Positions 26,897-35,242 of a DNA stretch of 64,000 nt are shown in pieces (the stretch's first letter is position 1; each line of letters begins with the position of its first letter). The stretch spans positions 1 to 64,000 of the forward strand of contig JASGJI010000005.1 of the NCBI GenBank assembly GCA_049840815.1, given 5' to 3'. Both the position numbers and the translations under genes were made by a program. Below the pieces are notes generated by a model. It was given only the letters and a program-made list of their open reading frames with translations. It was not told the DNA's origin and ran no database searches. This stretch comes from JASGDN01 sp049840815 (GTDB lineage: Bacteria > Chloroflexota > Chloroflexia > Thermomicrobiales > UBA6265).

Positions 26897-27912
26897 CAGG
26901 GACGCTCCTCGGTCAATGCCTGCTTCAGTCCGTCGTTCGTCAGATTGCCGCCGGAAAGGACCACACCAACGGTCTTTCCGGCGAATTCGTCCCGCCGCTT
27001 CCAGGCGGCAGCGATCGCAGCGGCACCGGCTCCCTCGGCGACCAGATGGGTCGCCTCCAGCAGCGATACGATCGCCCGACGCAACTCCGCGTCGGAGACA
27101 AGAGTGATATCATCCAGCCGATCCCACATGATCGCGAGCGGCAGCGCATAGGAAGCTCGCGTCGCGATACCCTCCGCGAAGGTGTCCGCCTTCGGGATGA
27201 TCGTCAGCCGATGTTCCTTCCATGCCGTGAAAACGGACGGCGAACCTTCGGCCTGCACGCCGATGACCTGAAGGTCAGGCTTGATCCCTTTGCCTGCAAC
27301 GATTGCGCCACAGGCCCCACTGCCCGCCCCGATCGGCACGAAGAGTGCGTCCAGCCCCGGTTCCTGTTCCAGCATCTCGAGGGTGTAGGTACCGACGCCG
27401 GCGATCAACTCCGGTTCGTTCGCGGAGTGGATGAAGTAGGCTCCCGTCTCCTCCGCATATCGAATGGACTCGGCCAGCGCCGCATCGAAATCCTCACCAA
27501 CCGCGACGATCTCCGCCCCAAGCCGCTGCATCGCGGCGACTTTCAGCGGATTGTTGATCTCCGGCACGAAGATCGTGGCCCGGACGCCGAACAACCGCGC
27601 GGCGTAGGCAACCGACTGGCCGTGATTTCCGGTCGAGGCGCCGACCACACCACGCTCACGCTGCTCCGTGGGGAGCTGGCTGATGAGGTTGATGCCACCG
27701 CGCACCTTGAACGCCGCTGTCGGGTTCAGGCTCTCGCACTTGATGAGCAGCCGGAACCCGAGCTTTTCGGAGAACGACTCCGACTCGATGAACGGTGTCG
27801 GCTGGAGATATGGGCGAATCCGCTTGCGGGCGGCGAAGACATCCGCCAGCGTGGGAATCGTCCCTGTCCACAGGGATTGATCGGGGGCGTCGATCACCGG
27901 CACGGTCGTCAC
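26893..27912 (-). CDS. Threonine dehydratase-type PLP enzyme (threonine/serine ammonia-lyase)
   Basis: 339 residues. Fold-type II PLP enzyme that deaminates threonine or serine to a 2-oxo acid. The Schiff-base Lys lies in NPTAAFKVRGG near 63-73; a GASTGNHGQSVAYAA substrate loop and a glycine-rich phosphate clamp IGAGSGACG near 193 follow. VVLSGGN closes the barrel. It lacks the ACT-like regulatory domain of biosynthetic IlvA, as in catabolic TdcB-type and serine racemase-like members, so the physiological substrate is open. Start: GTG 27912 as given, or GTG 27903, which has better spacing from AGGTGA. Its stop overlaps the TPR gene start. Confidence 0.9.
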   Translation of the reverse strand: MTTVPVIDAPDQSLWTGTIPTLADVFAARKRIRPYLQPTPFIESESFSEKLGFRLLIKCESLNPTAAFKVRGGINLISQLPTEQRERGVVGASTGNHGQSVAYAARLFGVRATIFVPEINNPLKVAAMQRLGAEIVAVGEDFDAALAESIRYAEETGAYFIHSANEPELIAGVGTYTLEMLEQEPGLDALFVPIGAGSGACGAIVAGKGIKPDLQVIGVQAEGSPSVFTAWKEHRLTIIPKADTFAEGIATRASYALPLAIMWDRLDDITLVSDAELRRAIVSLLEATHLVAEGAGAAAIAAAWKRRDEFAGKTVGVVLSGGNLTNDGLKQALTEERPW

Positions 27913-28120
27913 TCACCTACTACGTGGCGCGATGACATCCTCCCAATGGGCGGATCGGCAGACGCGCTGGCGAACTCCTCTGGCAGGAGTGTCCGTTCAC
28001 TCCCGGCGTGCCACGAGTGTACCTGTCGCTATCTACGGAAAACAGATGTTCCGCATTGTCACTGTGACCGTCCGTCATCGTCGTGCCACCCGAATTGCTG
28101 CAGGGAACACCCCTTCACCT

Positions 28121-28126
28121 TATAAT
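28121..28126 (+). promoter_or_regulatory. Consensus -10 box upstream of pyrF
   Basis: A perfect TATAAT about 69 bases before the pyrF ATG. TTGCTG at 28095-28100 is a possible -35 but gives a long 20-base spacer. Confidence 0.45.
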
Positions 28127-28194
28127 GATCGGAATGCCCGGTTCGTTCCGCGCATCCTCCGTTTCGCCTTCCCCACCCACCCAGGACCAGCCGC

Positions 28195-29070
28195 ATGCCA
28201 ACACCATCTGCCACCGCGCCCGACGCTGCCCTCCAGTCTGCGCCGACCTTTGGCGAGCGCCTGCGCGCCCGCACGGAAGCGGCCAACTCGCTCGTCTGCA
28301 TCGGGCTCGATCCGACCGTGGAGGCACTTCCCGCCGGGATCGATCGGACGCCGTCCGGTGTGGCGGCGTTCTGCCGGGAGTTGATCACCGCGACATCCGA
28401 TGTGGCGGCAGTGTTCAAACCCAATCTCGGCTTCTTCGTCGGTCTCGGACGGCAGGGCATGGATGTGCTCTGGGAAGTGCGACAGGCGATCCCGGCGGAC
28501 GTTCCGGTCATCCTGGACTGCAAGGTCGGGGATATCGATTCGACGGCGGCGGGCTATGCGCGCGGCTGGTTGCAGGATTTCGCCTTCGATGCCATCACCG
28601 TCAACCCCTTCCTCGGTGAGGACTCGATAGCGCCCTTCGTGACCGATCCCACGAAGGGCATCTTCCTGCTCTGCAAGACAAGCAATCCCGGCAGCGGCGA
28701 TGTCCAGGATCTGACTATTGCCCCGGATGGTGAACCGCTCTATCTGCACCTTGCGACGGCATTCCGGAAATGGGACGCCCGCCATGCCGCAACCATCGGC
28801 CTGGTAGCCGGTGCGACGTGGCCGGAGCAGCTCGCCGCGATCCGCGAACGCTGCCCGGAACAGCCGATCCTGCTGCCGGGCCTGGGTGCCCAGGGAGGCG
28901 ATGTGGCCGCATCCGTTCGCGCCGGCACCGATGTGTACGGACACAGCTTGCTTTGTTCGGCGTCACGCAGCATCATGTATGCAAGCAGCGGCGCCGACTT
29001 TGCCGAGGCCGCGCGAACTGCCGCCATCTCGCTCCGCGACGAGATCAATATCCATCGCCCCCAGCGGTAG
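28195..29070 (+). CDS. pyrF: Orotidine 5'-phosphate decarboxylase (type 2)
   Basis: 291 residues, in the range of the longer type 2 PyrF family. Makes UMP in pyrimidine synthesis. Catalytic Asp/Lys/Asp web: CIGLDPT near 35, FKPNLGFF near 75, and the core LDCKVGDIDSTA near 106-117, which contains the decarboxylation Lys. The phosphate-binding end reads LLPGLGAQGGD near 225. No other pyr genes are adjacent. The ATG lies in a Pro/Ala-rich N-terminal stretch, and the true start could be up to 15 residues later, because the conserved part begins at FGERLRART. Confidence 0.95.
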   Translation: MPTPSATAPDAALQSAPTFGERLRARTEAANSLVCIGLDPTVEALPAGIDRTPSGVAAFCRELITATSDVAAVFKPNLGFFVGLGRQGMDVLWEVRQAIPADVPVILDCKVGDIDSTAAGYARGWLQDFAFDAITVNPFLGEDSIAPFVTDPTKGIFLLCKTSNPGSGDVQDLTIAPDGEPLYLHLATAFRKWDARHAATIGLVAGATWPEQLAAIRERCPEQPILLPGLGAQGGDVAASVRAGTDVYGHSLLCSASRSIMYASSGADFAEAARTAAISLRDEINIHRPQR

Positions 29071-29241
29071 GCAATCGCGCATTCATTCCCAACCCGCACA
29101 ACCAGGACCGGCCCCCTTCCGTATCTGGGGGTGTGGTTCACACAGGACCCCAGCATGACCCGGTTCCGGGTCTCCAGCGTACGAAGACGATCCGGCGGGG
29201 CGCGGTTGCGCTGCGTGCCGGTGGCCGATGAGGAGTTCAGG

Positions 29242-30525
29242 GTGGAACAGGGCTTTGTGAATCGACGGTGGTCGCGACGATCGCTCATGAAGGGCGTTGC
29301 GGGCGCATCGCTTGCATTCTCGGCAGCGCCGATCATCCTGCCACGCGCAGTCGGCGCGGAGAGCACGCAGGTCACCAGCGTCGATACGCTTGATGCGAAC
29401 TACATCCCGCCAGACATGGGCCAGACCAGCCTGCAGGTCTTCATTCCTGACACGGGTCACACGATCCGTGGGATGATGCTCGACTACTGGCGGGCGAATG
29501 GCGCCGCATCGGTCTATGGCAACCCGATCTCGGAGCCGTTCGTCGGCCCGAATGGTCTCTACAGCCAGGCGTTCGAGCGCGGGATCTTCCAGTACAACCC
29601 TGCCTGGCTCAACACCGAAGACCCGACGATCCGCCTGATGCCCATCGGCGAACTGCTGATGAACGACCGGCGCCTCTCGACCCGCGCAGACGGTCGGCGC
29701 GCTGGTGGCGATACCAGCGTCCAGGCGTTCACGCCTCCCACGCCAGAATCGAAGCGCGCGGCAGTCGTCAATGAGCTCGGCGGCCGGTTCAGCGATGTCA
29801 CCGGCTTCAGCATCGCTGGCGACTTCATGACCTGGTACGACGATCACGAAGGTGGATTCTATCTCGGCGAGCCGCTGAGCGAACCGGTCAGCGAGCGCGG
29901 CAACGTCGTCCAGTACTACCAGAACGGACTGCTGACGCAGACCTCGAACGGGGCGACCATTGCCTCCCTCCCCGCCGATGCCGCATCGCGCTGGGGCTTC
30001 GACGCCAAGGCGATCGATCAGGGCGACGTGGCGACGTATAACGAAGCCGACTTCATGACTGCCGACAATCCAAGCGGTGTCTGGGCGCCGGACCTCGCCG
30101 GTCGCCGTTCCATCGTGGTCAGCCTCAGTGAGCAGACCATGTACGTCTACGAGGGTGGCGACACCGTCCTGACCTCGCTGATCAGCAGCGGCCTCGCCCC
30201 GAACGTCACCTCGCCGGGCAACTTCCATATCCGCCTGAAGTACCCGGAGCAGACGATGTCCGGCTTCGAGAACTCGACCGGCGAAGTCACCGGCTTCGCG
30301 GATGACAACGGCGGCGGCGGCAACGCGGGCGACACGCAGTGGACCGTCAATGACGTGCCGAATGTCATGTACTTCAGCCTCTCGGCGGAGGCGCTCCACG
30401 GCGCATACTGGCACAACAACTTCGGCAACCCGATGAGCCACGGGTGCATCAACCAGCCGCTCGATGTCGCCGCCTTCATGTATGGCTGGGCACCGCTGGG
30501 CACGGCCGTCACGGTCATCGAGTAG
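29242..30525 (+). CDS. Tat-exported L,D-transpeptidase (YkuD domain)
   Basis: 427 residues. GTG start with AGGAG 6 bases upstream. The N-terminus carries a twin-arginine signal (SRRSLMKGVAGASLAF, about 10-25), cleaved near AVGAES. The middle region, about 35-280, has repeated YGNPISEPF/YLGEPLSEPV stretches of unknown function, perhaps a wall-binding repeat. The C-terminal YkuD domain has the catalytic SHGCIN Cys near 406 and the preceding HGAYWHNN His. L,D-transpeptidases form 3-3 peptidoglycan cross-links or attach proteins. A second enzyme with a nearly identical active-site stretch is encoded at 41586-43529. Confidence 0.9.
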   Translation: MEQGFVNRRWSRRSLMKGVAGASLAFSAAPIILPRAVGAESTQVTSVDTLDANYIPPDMGQTSLQVFIPDTGHTIRGMMLDYWRANGAASVYGNPISEPFVGPNGLYSQAFERGIFQYNPAWLNTEDPTIRLMPIGELLMNDRRLSTRADGRRAGGDTSVQAFTPPTPESKRAAVVNELGGRFSDVTGFSIAGDFMTWYDDHEGGFYLGEPLSEPVSERGNVVQYYQNGLLTQTSNGATIASLPADAASRWGFDAKAIDQGDVATYNEADFMTADNPSGVWAPDLAGRRSIVVSLSEQTMYVYEGGDTVLTSLISSGLAPNVTSPGNFHIRLKYPEQTMSGFENSTGEVTGFADDNGGGGNAGDTQWTVNDVPNVMYFSLSAEALHGAYWHNNFGNPMSHGCINQPLDVAAFMYGWAPLGTAVTVIE

Positions 30526-30554
30526 TCACGCGGCCGCATGGAAGCGCACGACGC

Positions 30555-30582
30555 AGCGGGGAGGGCATATGCCCTCCCCGCT
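30555..30582. terminator. Perfect 28-base palindrome after the L,D-transpeptidase gene
   Basis: Two 14-base arms (30555-30568 and 30569-30582) with a CATATG centre, 30 bases past the stop. Probably a terminator hairpin with a short opened loop; no T-run. An ATG within it is in frame with the downstream ParA gene but is judged not to be its start. Confidence 0.6.
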
Positions 30583-30700
30583 GCCGGTTCCCCTCCCGCC
30601 GGATGCAGCGGCGACGCCCGACCTGCTACCATGCCGCTACCTTCCGGAGCCTCCAGCCCCGGACCGCATGCCCGCCCCTCCCCGATCGGATGCTCCTTCC

Positions 30701-31573
30701 GTGACTTCCTCCGCCCAGCCCAGTCTCGCGCCAGCCCAGCCGCATGCAAGCGCGCCGGACCGGCACGCGCGGATCGTGGCGCTGGCGAACCAGAAGGGCG
30801 GCGTCGGCAAGACCACCACCACCGTCAATACGGCCGCCATCCTCGCAAACCGGGGGTTCCGTGTCCTGCTGATCGACATCGACCCCCAAGGCAACACCAC
30901 CTCGTCGTTCGGCGTGGAGAAATCGACGCTCCCCGGCTCCGTCTACGATGTCCTCGTGGACGACGTGCCGATCGCTGAGTGCGTCGTGCAAGATGCCCGT
31001 CCCGGCCTCGATCTGCTCGCGACCACCGCCGAGCTCGCCGCCGCCGAAGTCGAACTCGTCGGCCTCGACCGGCGGGAACGCCGGCTGGAAGACGCCTGCG
31101 CAGCCATCCGCATGCTCTACGACATCGTCCTGATCGATTGCCCGCCCAGTCTCGGTCTACTCACCGTCAATGCGCTCACCGCCGCCGACAGCGTGATCGT
31201 GCCCATTCAGTGTGAGTTCCTGGCGCTGGAAGGCATGACCCAACTCATTACCACCATCGACCTCGTGCATCGCCAGTTGAACCCGTCGCTGGACATCCTC
31301 GGTATCCTGATGACGATGTTCGATACCCGCACGCGCCTGTCATCGCTCGTCGTCGACGAAGTGCGGCGCCACTTCCCGGAGCGTGTCTTCGATACCGTCA
31401 TCCCGCGATCGGTCCGGCTGGCCGAAGCACCAAGTTATGGCCAGTCGATTGTCGAGTACGATGCGGCATCGAAGGGCGGTTCGGCGTACAATTCCTTCGT
31501 GGACGAACTTATCATTCGTGCCCGCCTCGCTGCCGGTTCGGCACCTTCCGCTCGCGCTCCGATTGTTTCGTAA
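30701..31573 (+). CDS. Stand-alone ParA/Soj-family ATPase
   Basis: 290 residues from the GTG chosen here; an ATG at 30668 is the main alternative, and neither has a good ribosome site. Deviant Walker A NQKGGVGKTTTT, Walker A' LLIDIDPQGN, switch DCPPSLGLLTVN, then IQCEFLALEGMTQL: all are hallmarks of chromosomal ParA/Soj. The first 25 residues are Pro/Ala-rich and disordered. There is no ParB next to it; the true parAB pair is 5 kb downstream. It may position another cargo or act in trans with the same ParB. The guaB copy follows 107 bases later. Confidence 0.9.
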   Translation: MTSSAQPSLAPAQPHASAPDRHARIVALANQKGGVGKTTTTVNTAAILANRGFRVLLIDIDPQGNTTSSFGVEKSTLPGSVYDVLVDDVPIAECVVQDARPGLDLLATTAELAAAEVELVGLDRRERRLEDACAAIRMLYDIVLIDCPPSLGLLTVNALTAADSVIVPIQCEFLALEGMTQLITTIDLVHRQLNPSLDILGILMTMFDTRTRLSSLVVDEVRRHFPERVFDTVIPRSVRLAEAPSYGQSIVEYDAASKGGSAYNSFVDELIIRARLAAGSAPSARAPIVS

Positions 31574-31679
31574 CAGGCTCCGCTGCCCACCTCCCGACGT
31601 CGTCGCCCGCCAGCACGCCGTCGTTTCCCCGTATCTGCCGTCCCGCCGTTCGTTCCAGCCACAGGGAGATGCCCCATCC

Positions 31680-33232
31680 ATGAGTCAGATTCTCGAGAAA
31701 CCCGTCGTCGAGGTCACTGAGACGGCCACCATTGCCTCGTCGATGCGTGAGGACAAGTTCACCGGCATCGGCCTCACCTTCGACGACGTGCTGCTCGTCC
31801 CCGCCGCCTCCGATGTCGATCGGCATGGATGTCTCCACCCAAACCCGGCTGATCCGCGACATCACATTGGAGATCCCCATCGTCTCCGCCGCGATGGACA
31901 CGGTCACCGAAGCCCGCCTGGCCATCGCCCTCGCCCGCGAAGGCGGCATCGGCGTCGTGCACCGCAATCTCTCCGTCGAGGACCAGGCCGCGGAGATCGA
32001 CAAGGTCAAGCGCTCCGAATCCGGCATGATCGTCGAGCCGGTCACGCTCGGACCGGATCGCCCGGTGAGCGATGCGCTGGCCGTGATGTCGCGCTATCAC
32101 ATCTCCGGCGTGCCGATCACGGACAACGATGGCCGGCTGGTCGGTATCCTCACGAACCGTGATCTCCGCTTCATCGACAACACCGAGCAGCTGATCTCCG
32201 ACGTGATGACCAGCGAGAACCTCGTCACCGCACCCGCTGGCACCACGCTGGACCAGGCAAGCGACATTCTCCACAAGCACAAGGTGGAGAAGCTGCCGGT
32301 CGTGGATGAGAACGGCTTCCTCACCGGCCTGATCACGGTGAAGGACATCCAGAAGAAGATCCAGTACCCGAACGCGACCAAGGACGCGCGCGGACGCCTC
32401 CGGGTCGGCGCCGCGCGTCGGCGTGGGCAAGACGCCGAGGAGCGCGCTGATGCGCTCGTCGCCAAGGGCGTCGACTTCCTCGTGGTCGACACGTCGCACG
32501 GCCACTCGCGAGGGGTCGATCGAGATGGTTCGGACGTTGGTGCAACAAGCTCGATATCCCGATCATGGCCGGGAACGTCGCCACCGGCGAGGCAACCGAG
32601 GCCCTGATCCAGGCCGGGGCGGAAGCGATCAAGATCGGCGTCGGGACCGGGTTCCATCTGCACGACGCGCGTGGTGGCGGGCACCGGTGTGCCGCAGATC
32701 TCCGCGATCTACAATGCCGCCCGCGTCGCCGATCGCTACGGCGTGCCGGTGGTCGGCGATGGCGGCATCCAGTACTCCGGCGACATCGCGAAGGCGATCG
32801 CGGCCGGCGCCAGTGCCGTCATGCTCGGCTCGTTGATGGCCGGACTCGACGAGAGCCCCGGCGATGTGATCGTCTTCCAGGGCGAGCGCTTCAAGGAATA
32901 CAACGGCATGGGCTCGCTCGGCGCGATGAAGGCCCGCTCCTTCTCCAAGGATCGCTACTTCCAGGAGGACATCGGGAACTATCCAGAAGCTGGTCCCCGA
33001 AGGCATCGAGGGCCGGGTCGCCTACAAGGGCTCGCTGGCGCCGCTCGTGTACCAGCTGATCGGTGGCCTCCGCTCCGGTATGGGCTACGTCGGCGCGGCC
33101 ACCATCGACGACCTCCGCACGAAGTCCCAGTTCGTTCAGATCACGTCCGCCGGCCTCCGTGAGAGCCATCCGCACGACGTGACCGTGACAAAGGAAGCTC
33201 CAAACTACCGGGTCGGCGGGGTGAAGTCCTGA
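31680..33232 (+). pseudogene. guaB: IMP dehydrogenase gene broken by about seven small indels (pseudogene or sequence error)
   Basis: Guanine nucleotide synthesis enzyme (IMP to XMP). The protein can be read end to end across three frames: N-terminal LTFDDVLLVPAASDV, CBS pair (SDALAVMSRYHISGV and SDILHKHKVEKLPVV), DTSHGHSRG, MAGNVATGEA, the loop with the catalytic Cys (codon 32659-32661), VVGDGGIQYSGDI, YNGMGSLGAM and the final GGVKS. Frame breaks are inferred near 31820 (+1), 32414 (+1), 32430 (-1, compensating), 32517 (+1), 32542 (+1 or -2), 32644 (+1) and 32982 (+1). Their sum predicts exactly the frame in which the tail is found. Amino-acid conservation between the breaks is undamaged, so inactivation is very recent or the local sequence is faulty. 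GGGAG lies 12 bases before the ATG. Confidence 0.9.
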
Positions 33233-33324
33233 TCGTCAGCGGCTACCATGCGAAGAGACCATCAGGGATCGCGGCGGGCATCGGATCGATGCTCGCCGCC
33301 GTCATGCAGAAAGGCACCGCCTCC

Positions 33325-33750
33325 ATGGCCATCGACTTCACCACGGATTTCGGTAAGCACGCGCTGGAACGTCTCGAGAGCGAGCATACGATCTGGCTGA
33401 CGGCCATCACGCCGAGCGGCAAGCCGTCCCCGAACCCGGTCTGGTTCCTGTGGCACGACGGCAAGATCCTGATCTTCTCGGAGCCGCACGTCGCCAAGGT
33501 CAAGGCGATGCTGGCCAATCCGGACGTCACGCTCCACTTCGATGCGGGTGAGTCCGGCGAGGACGTGGTCGTGTTCAACGGGGTCGCCGACGCGACCGAG
33601 AAGACGATCTCCCCGGAGCAGGCGACCGCGTACCTGATCAAGTACCGCGACGGGATCGAGAGCATCGGCCTGACGCCGGAGACGATGATCGCCCAGTACA
33701 GCCGCGCGATCGAGGTCGAGTTGACGAAGTTGCGCGGCTTCGTCGGGTAG
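33325..33750 (+). CDS. PPOX/F420-type flavin-binding split-barrel protein
   Basis: 141 residues; ATG with a moderate AAAGG box. Resembles the pyridoxamine-phosphate-oxidase-like family that includes F420H2-dependent reductases: HTIWLTAITPSGKPSPNPVWFLWHDGKILIFS is split here as WLTAITPSGKP and NPVWFLWHDGK, followed by KVKAMLANPDVTLHF and the C-terminal helix. Cofactor (FMN, F420 or haem) cannot be fixed from sequence; the SGKPSPNPVWF pattern is typical of F420-binding members. Downstream of guaB by 92 bases. Confidence 0.82.
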   Translation: MAIDFTTDFGKHALERLESEHTIWLTAITPSGKPSPNPVWFLWHDGKILIFSEPHVAKVKAMLANPDVTLHFDAGESGEDVVVFNGVADATEKTISPEQATAYLIKYRDGIESIGLTPETMIAQYSRAIEVELTKLRGFVG

Positions 33751-33771
33751 CCTCGCTTTCCTGGATCGCCC

Positions 33772-33809
33772 GCCCCCGCTCCCGACGGCATTCCGTCCGG
33801 GAGGGGGGC
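33772..33809 (+). terminator. GC-rich hairpin after the PPOX gene
   Basis: A stem of about 16 bp with one bulge on each side (33772-33788 with 33793-33809), a short loop and a following TTCTCC. 21 bases past the stop codon. Confidence 0.55.
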
Positions 33810-33919
33810 TTCTCCATGCCCAAGCCGTCCTGATGCTCGGGTCGAGCGGGTGGCGGCATTCTTGCGCCCTGGGCAATGCTCCGGCATCCGGCCGGACGCA
33901 TCGCGCAAGGAGCCGCTTC

Positions 33920-34777
33920 ATGGCGGAACGCAGCCTGCTACGGCCAGGAGCGGAGGATACCGCACCCCGATGGCCGGGGATGGACCGCGTGCCGGGACTG
34001 ATCGCCTTCATCGTCTCGCAGATCGTCGTCCTCTTCCTGCTCTTCCAGATCTACAAGATGGCGCGCAAGACCTTCATCCAGCGCGCCGAGGACGTCGCCT
34101 TCGATCACGCGACGGATGTCCTGCATCTCGAACGCCGCATGGGGCTCGATTTCGAGCTCGGCCTCCAGCAATTGGTGCTTCGCCAGCCAGAGTGGATCAT
34201 CCACGTCTTCAACAACTTCTACGCGTACTACATGTATGTGTTCTACGCCTGCATGGTCATCGCGATGATCTTCTCGGTCGAGCGATGGCGATATCTTCGT
34301 CGCTGGTTCCTCATCAGCATGGCCATCGCCACGCCCCTCTACGCCATCTATCCGCTCGCGCCGCCCCGCTTCATGCAGCCGTACGGCTGGGACTTCGTCG
34401 ACACCTTGGCGGTCTACGGTCCGAACTACTTCTCCGAAAGCGGCCTCGTCACCGCAAACCGGTACGCCGCCATGCCCAGCATGCACGTCGGCTGGACCAC
34501 TCTCGCCGCCATCACGCTTGCTGCCTGCCTGCCGTGGAAACGGATTGGCATGACCATTGCCGCGCTCCTGATCGTGATGATCTCGGTCACGGTGATGGTG
34601 ACGGGGAACCATTACTGGCTGGACGGCGTTGTGGGATGGGGCGTGATCGGTCTCGCCGCACTCGTCAACCGCGTACTGCCGTATCCGTTGCCCATCCGCT
34701 GGCCGTGGATGCGAACGCGATCCGCGCAAGGCGCCGCCGGAGAATCCCGCCCCGCACGACCGGTTACGGCACCCTGA
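33920..34777 (+). CDS. PAP2-superfamily integral membrane phosphatase/phosphotransferase
   Basis: 285 residues; AAGGAG is 7 bases before the ATG. About six hydrophobic helices. The PAP2 signature is split across the second half: MPSMHVGWT (the first catalytic His, near 194) and GNHYWLDGVVGW (the second His, near 234), with no classical KxxxxxxRP box but PPRFMQPYGW upstream. This pattern matches the branch related to inositol-phosphorylceramide/phosphatidylinositol-type synthases (Aur1-like) rather than typical undecaprenyl-PP phosphatases. Acts in the membrane on a lipid phosphate; substrate unknown. Confidence 0.8.
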   Translation: MAERSLLRPGAEDTAPRWPGMDRVPGLIAFIVSQIVVLFLLFQIYKMARKTFIQRAEDVAFDHATDVLHLERRMGLDFELGLQQLVLRQPEWIIHVFNNFYAYYMYVFYACMVIAMIFSVERWRYLRRWFLISMAIATPLYAIYPLAPPRFMQPYGWDFVDTLAVYGPNYFSESGLVTANRYAAMPSMHVGWTTLAAITLAACLPWKRIGMTIAALLIVMISVTVMVTGNHYWLDGVVGWGVIGLAALVNRVLPYPLPIRWPWMRTRSAQGAAGESRPARPVTAP

Positions 34778-34807
34778 GCGAATCCTGAAGCAATTTTCGC
34801 AAAACGC

Positions 34808-34836
34808 TTGACAACAACCTCCGGCCCCCGTAAGAT
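34808..34836 (+). promoter_or_regulatory. Strong sigma-70-type promoter of the small transcription unit
   Basis: Perfect TTGACA (34808-34813), an exact 17-base spacer and TAAGAT (34831-34836). The best promoter match found in the window. The predicted transcript starts near 34843 and runs into a terminator at 35088-35126. Confidence 0.75.
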
Positions 34837-34942
34837 CATCTGGGTCAAGAAACGCGGCGAGTTGCCGCCAGTCCCTTTCAGATCCGTCAATGACACGCCG
34901 CACGATGCCGCCAGGTCGCGGCCCGGAAAGGAGGAAATCCCC

Positions 34943-35062
34943 ATGAAGCAGATGACGATCAACGCACGTTGCATCTCCGCACATGCTGGAATGGGCGTTG
35001 CTTCCGGAATCCGTGGTCTCGACACCGCGCAGCGGTGCGCGAGGTGGGCTGCCAGAGCCTGA
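34943..35062 (+). CDS. Candidate 39-residue peptide in a compact promoter-terminator unit
   Basis: An ATG follows AAAGGAGG with 7 bases between (34928-34935). The peptide begins MKQMTINARC and ends ARWAARA; it is basic, has two Cys (residues 10 and 32) and no membrane segment. Third-position GC (about two-thirds) is lower than in nearby genes, so coding is not certain: the unit may instead be a small RNA with a decoy ribosome site. The leader from the promoter is about 100 bases and contains a GCGGC...GCCGC hairpin (about 34853-34868). I do not recognise the product. Confidence 0.45.
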   Translation: MKQMTINARCISAHAGMGVASGIRGLDTAQRCARWAARA

Positions 35063-35087
35063 CCTCCGCCTCCCAGGCGTCGGACGC

Positions 35088-35126
35088 CCCCCGGATTGCG
35101 AGCCCGCAATCCGGGGGTCTTTGTGT
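35088..35126 (+). terminator. Rho-independent terminator of the small unit
   Basis: A perfect 13-bp GC-rich stem (35088-35100 with 35105-35117), a 4-base loop, then TCTTTGTGTT. The strongest intrinsic terminator on the plus strand here; 26 bases after the small ORF stop. Confidence 0.85.
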
Positions 35127-35193
35127 TCTCTCCTGAGACCCATAGCTCCATATATTCCCAAATCACCTGCCTGACCAATTGCGGTTTACGCGC

Positions 35194-35221
35194 AAAATGG
35201 TGCGATCAACTGCGCCATTTT
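35194..35221. repeat. AT-rich dyad, possible operator or hairpin
   Basis: A 10-bp inverted repeat, AAAATGGTGC and GCGCCATTTT with one wobble, around an 8-base spacer. It lies in an AT-rich stretch just upstream of the 115-residue ORF, 22 bases from its start. Could bind a dimeric regulator. Confidence 0.4.
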
Positions 35222-35242
35222 CATGAATCACAAGGACGATCC

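Noticed and set aside
24821..27151. Open frame of about 776 codons opposite the TPR gene
   Set aside because: Antisense artefact of high GC; the TPR repeats on the minus strand are clear.
30569..30700. Alternative ParA start at an ATG with GGGGAGG just upstream
   Set aside because: The apparent ribosome site and ATG are the two arms and centre of a perfect palindrome that fits a terminator of the preceding gene; the added residues are Pro-rich without similarity.
31800..33000. Programmed ribosomal frameshifting in guaB
   Set aside because: Six or seven shifts would be needed, with no slippery heptamer or pseudoknot at any; this is not a known guaB mechanism.
34843..35126. tmRNA, RNase P RNA or SRP RNA in the small transcription unit
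   Set aside because: No CCA-type acceptor, no RNase P core (ACAGAAA or GAGGAAAGTCC) and no SRP GGAA-tetraloop helix in order.
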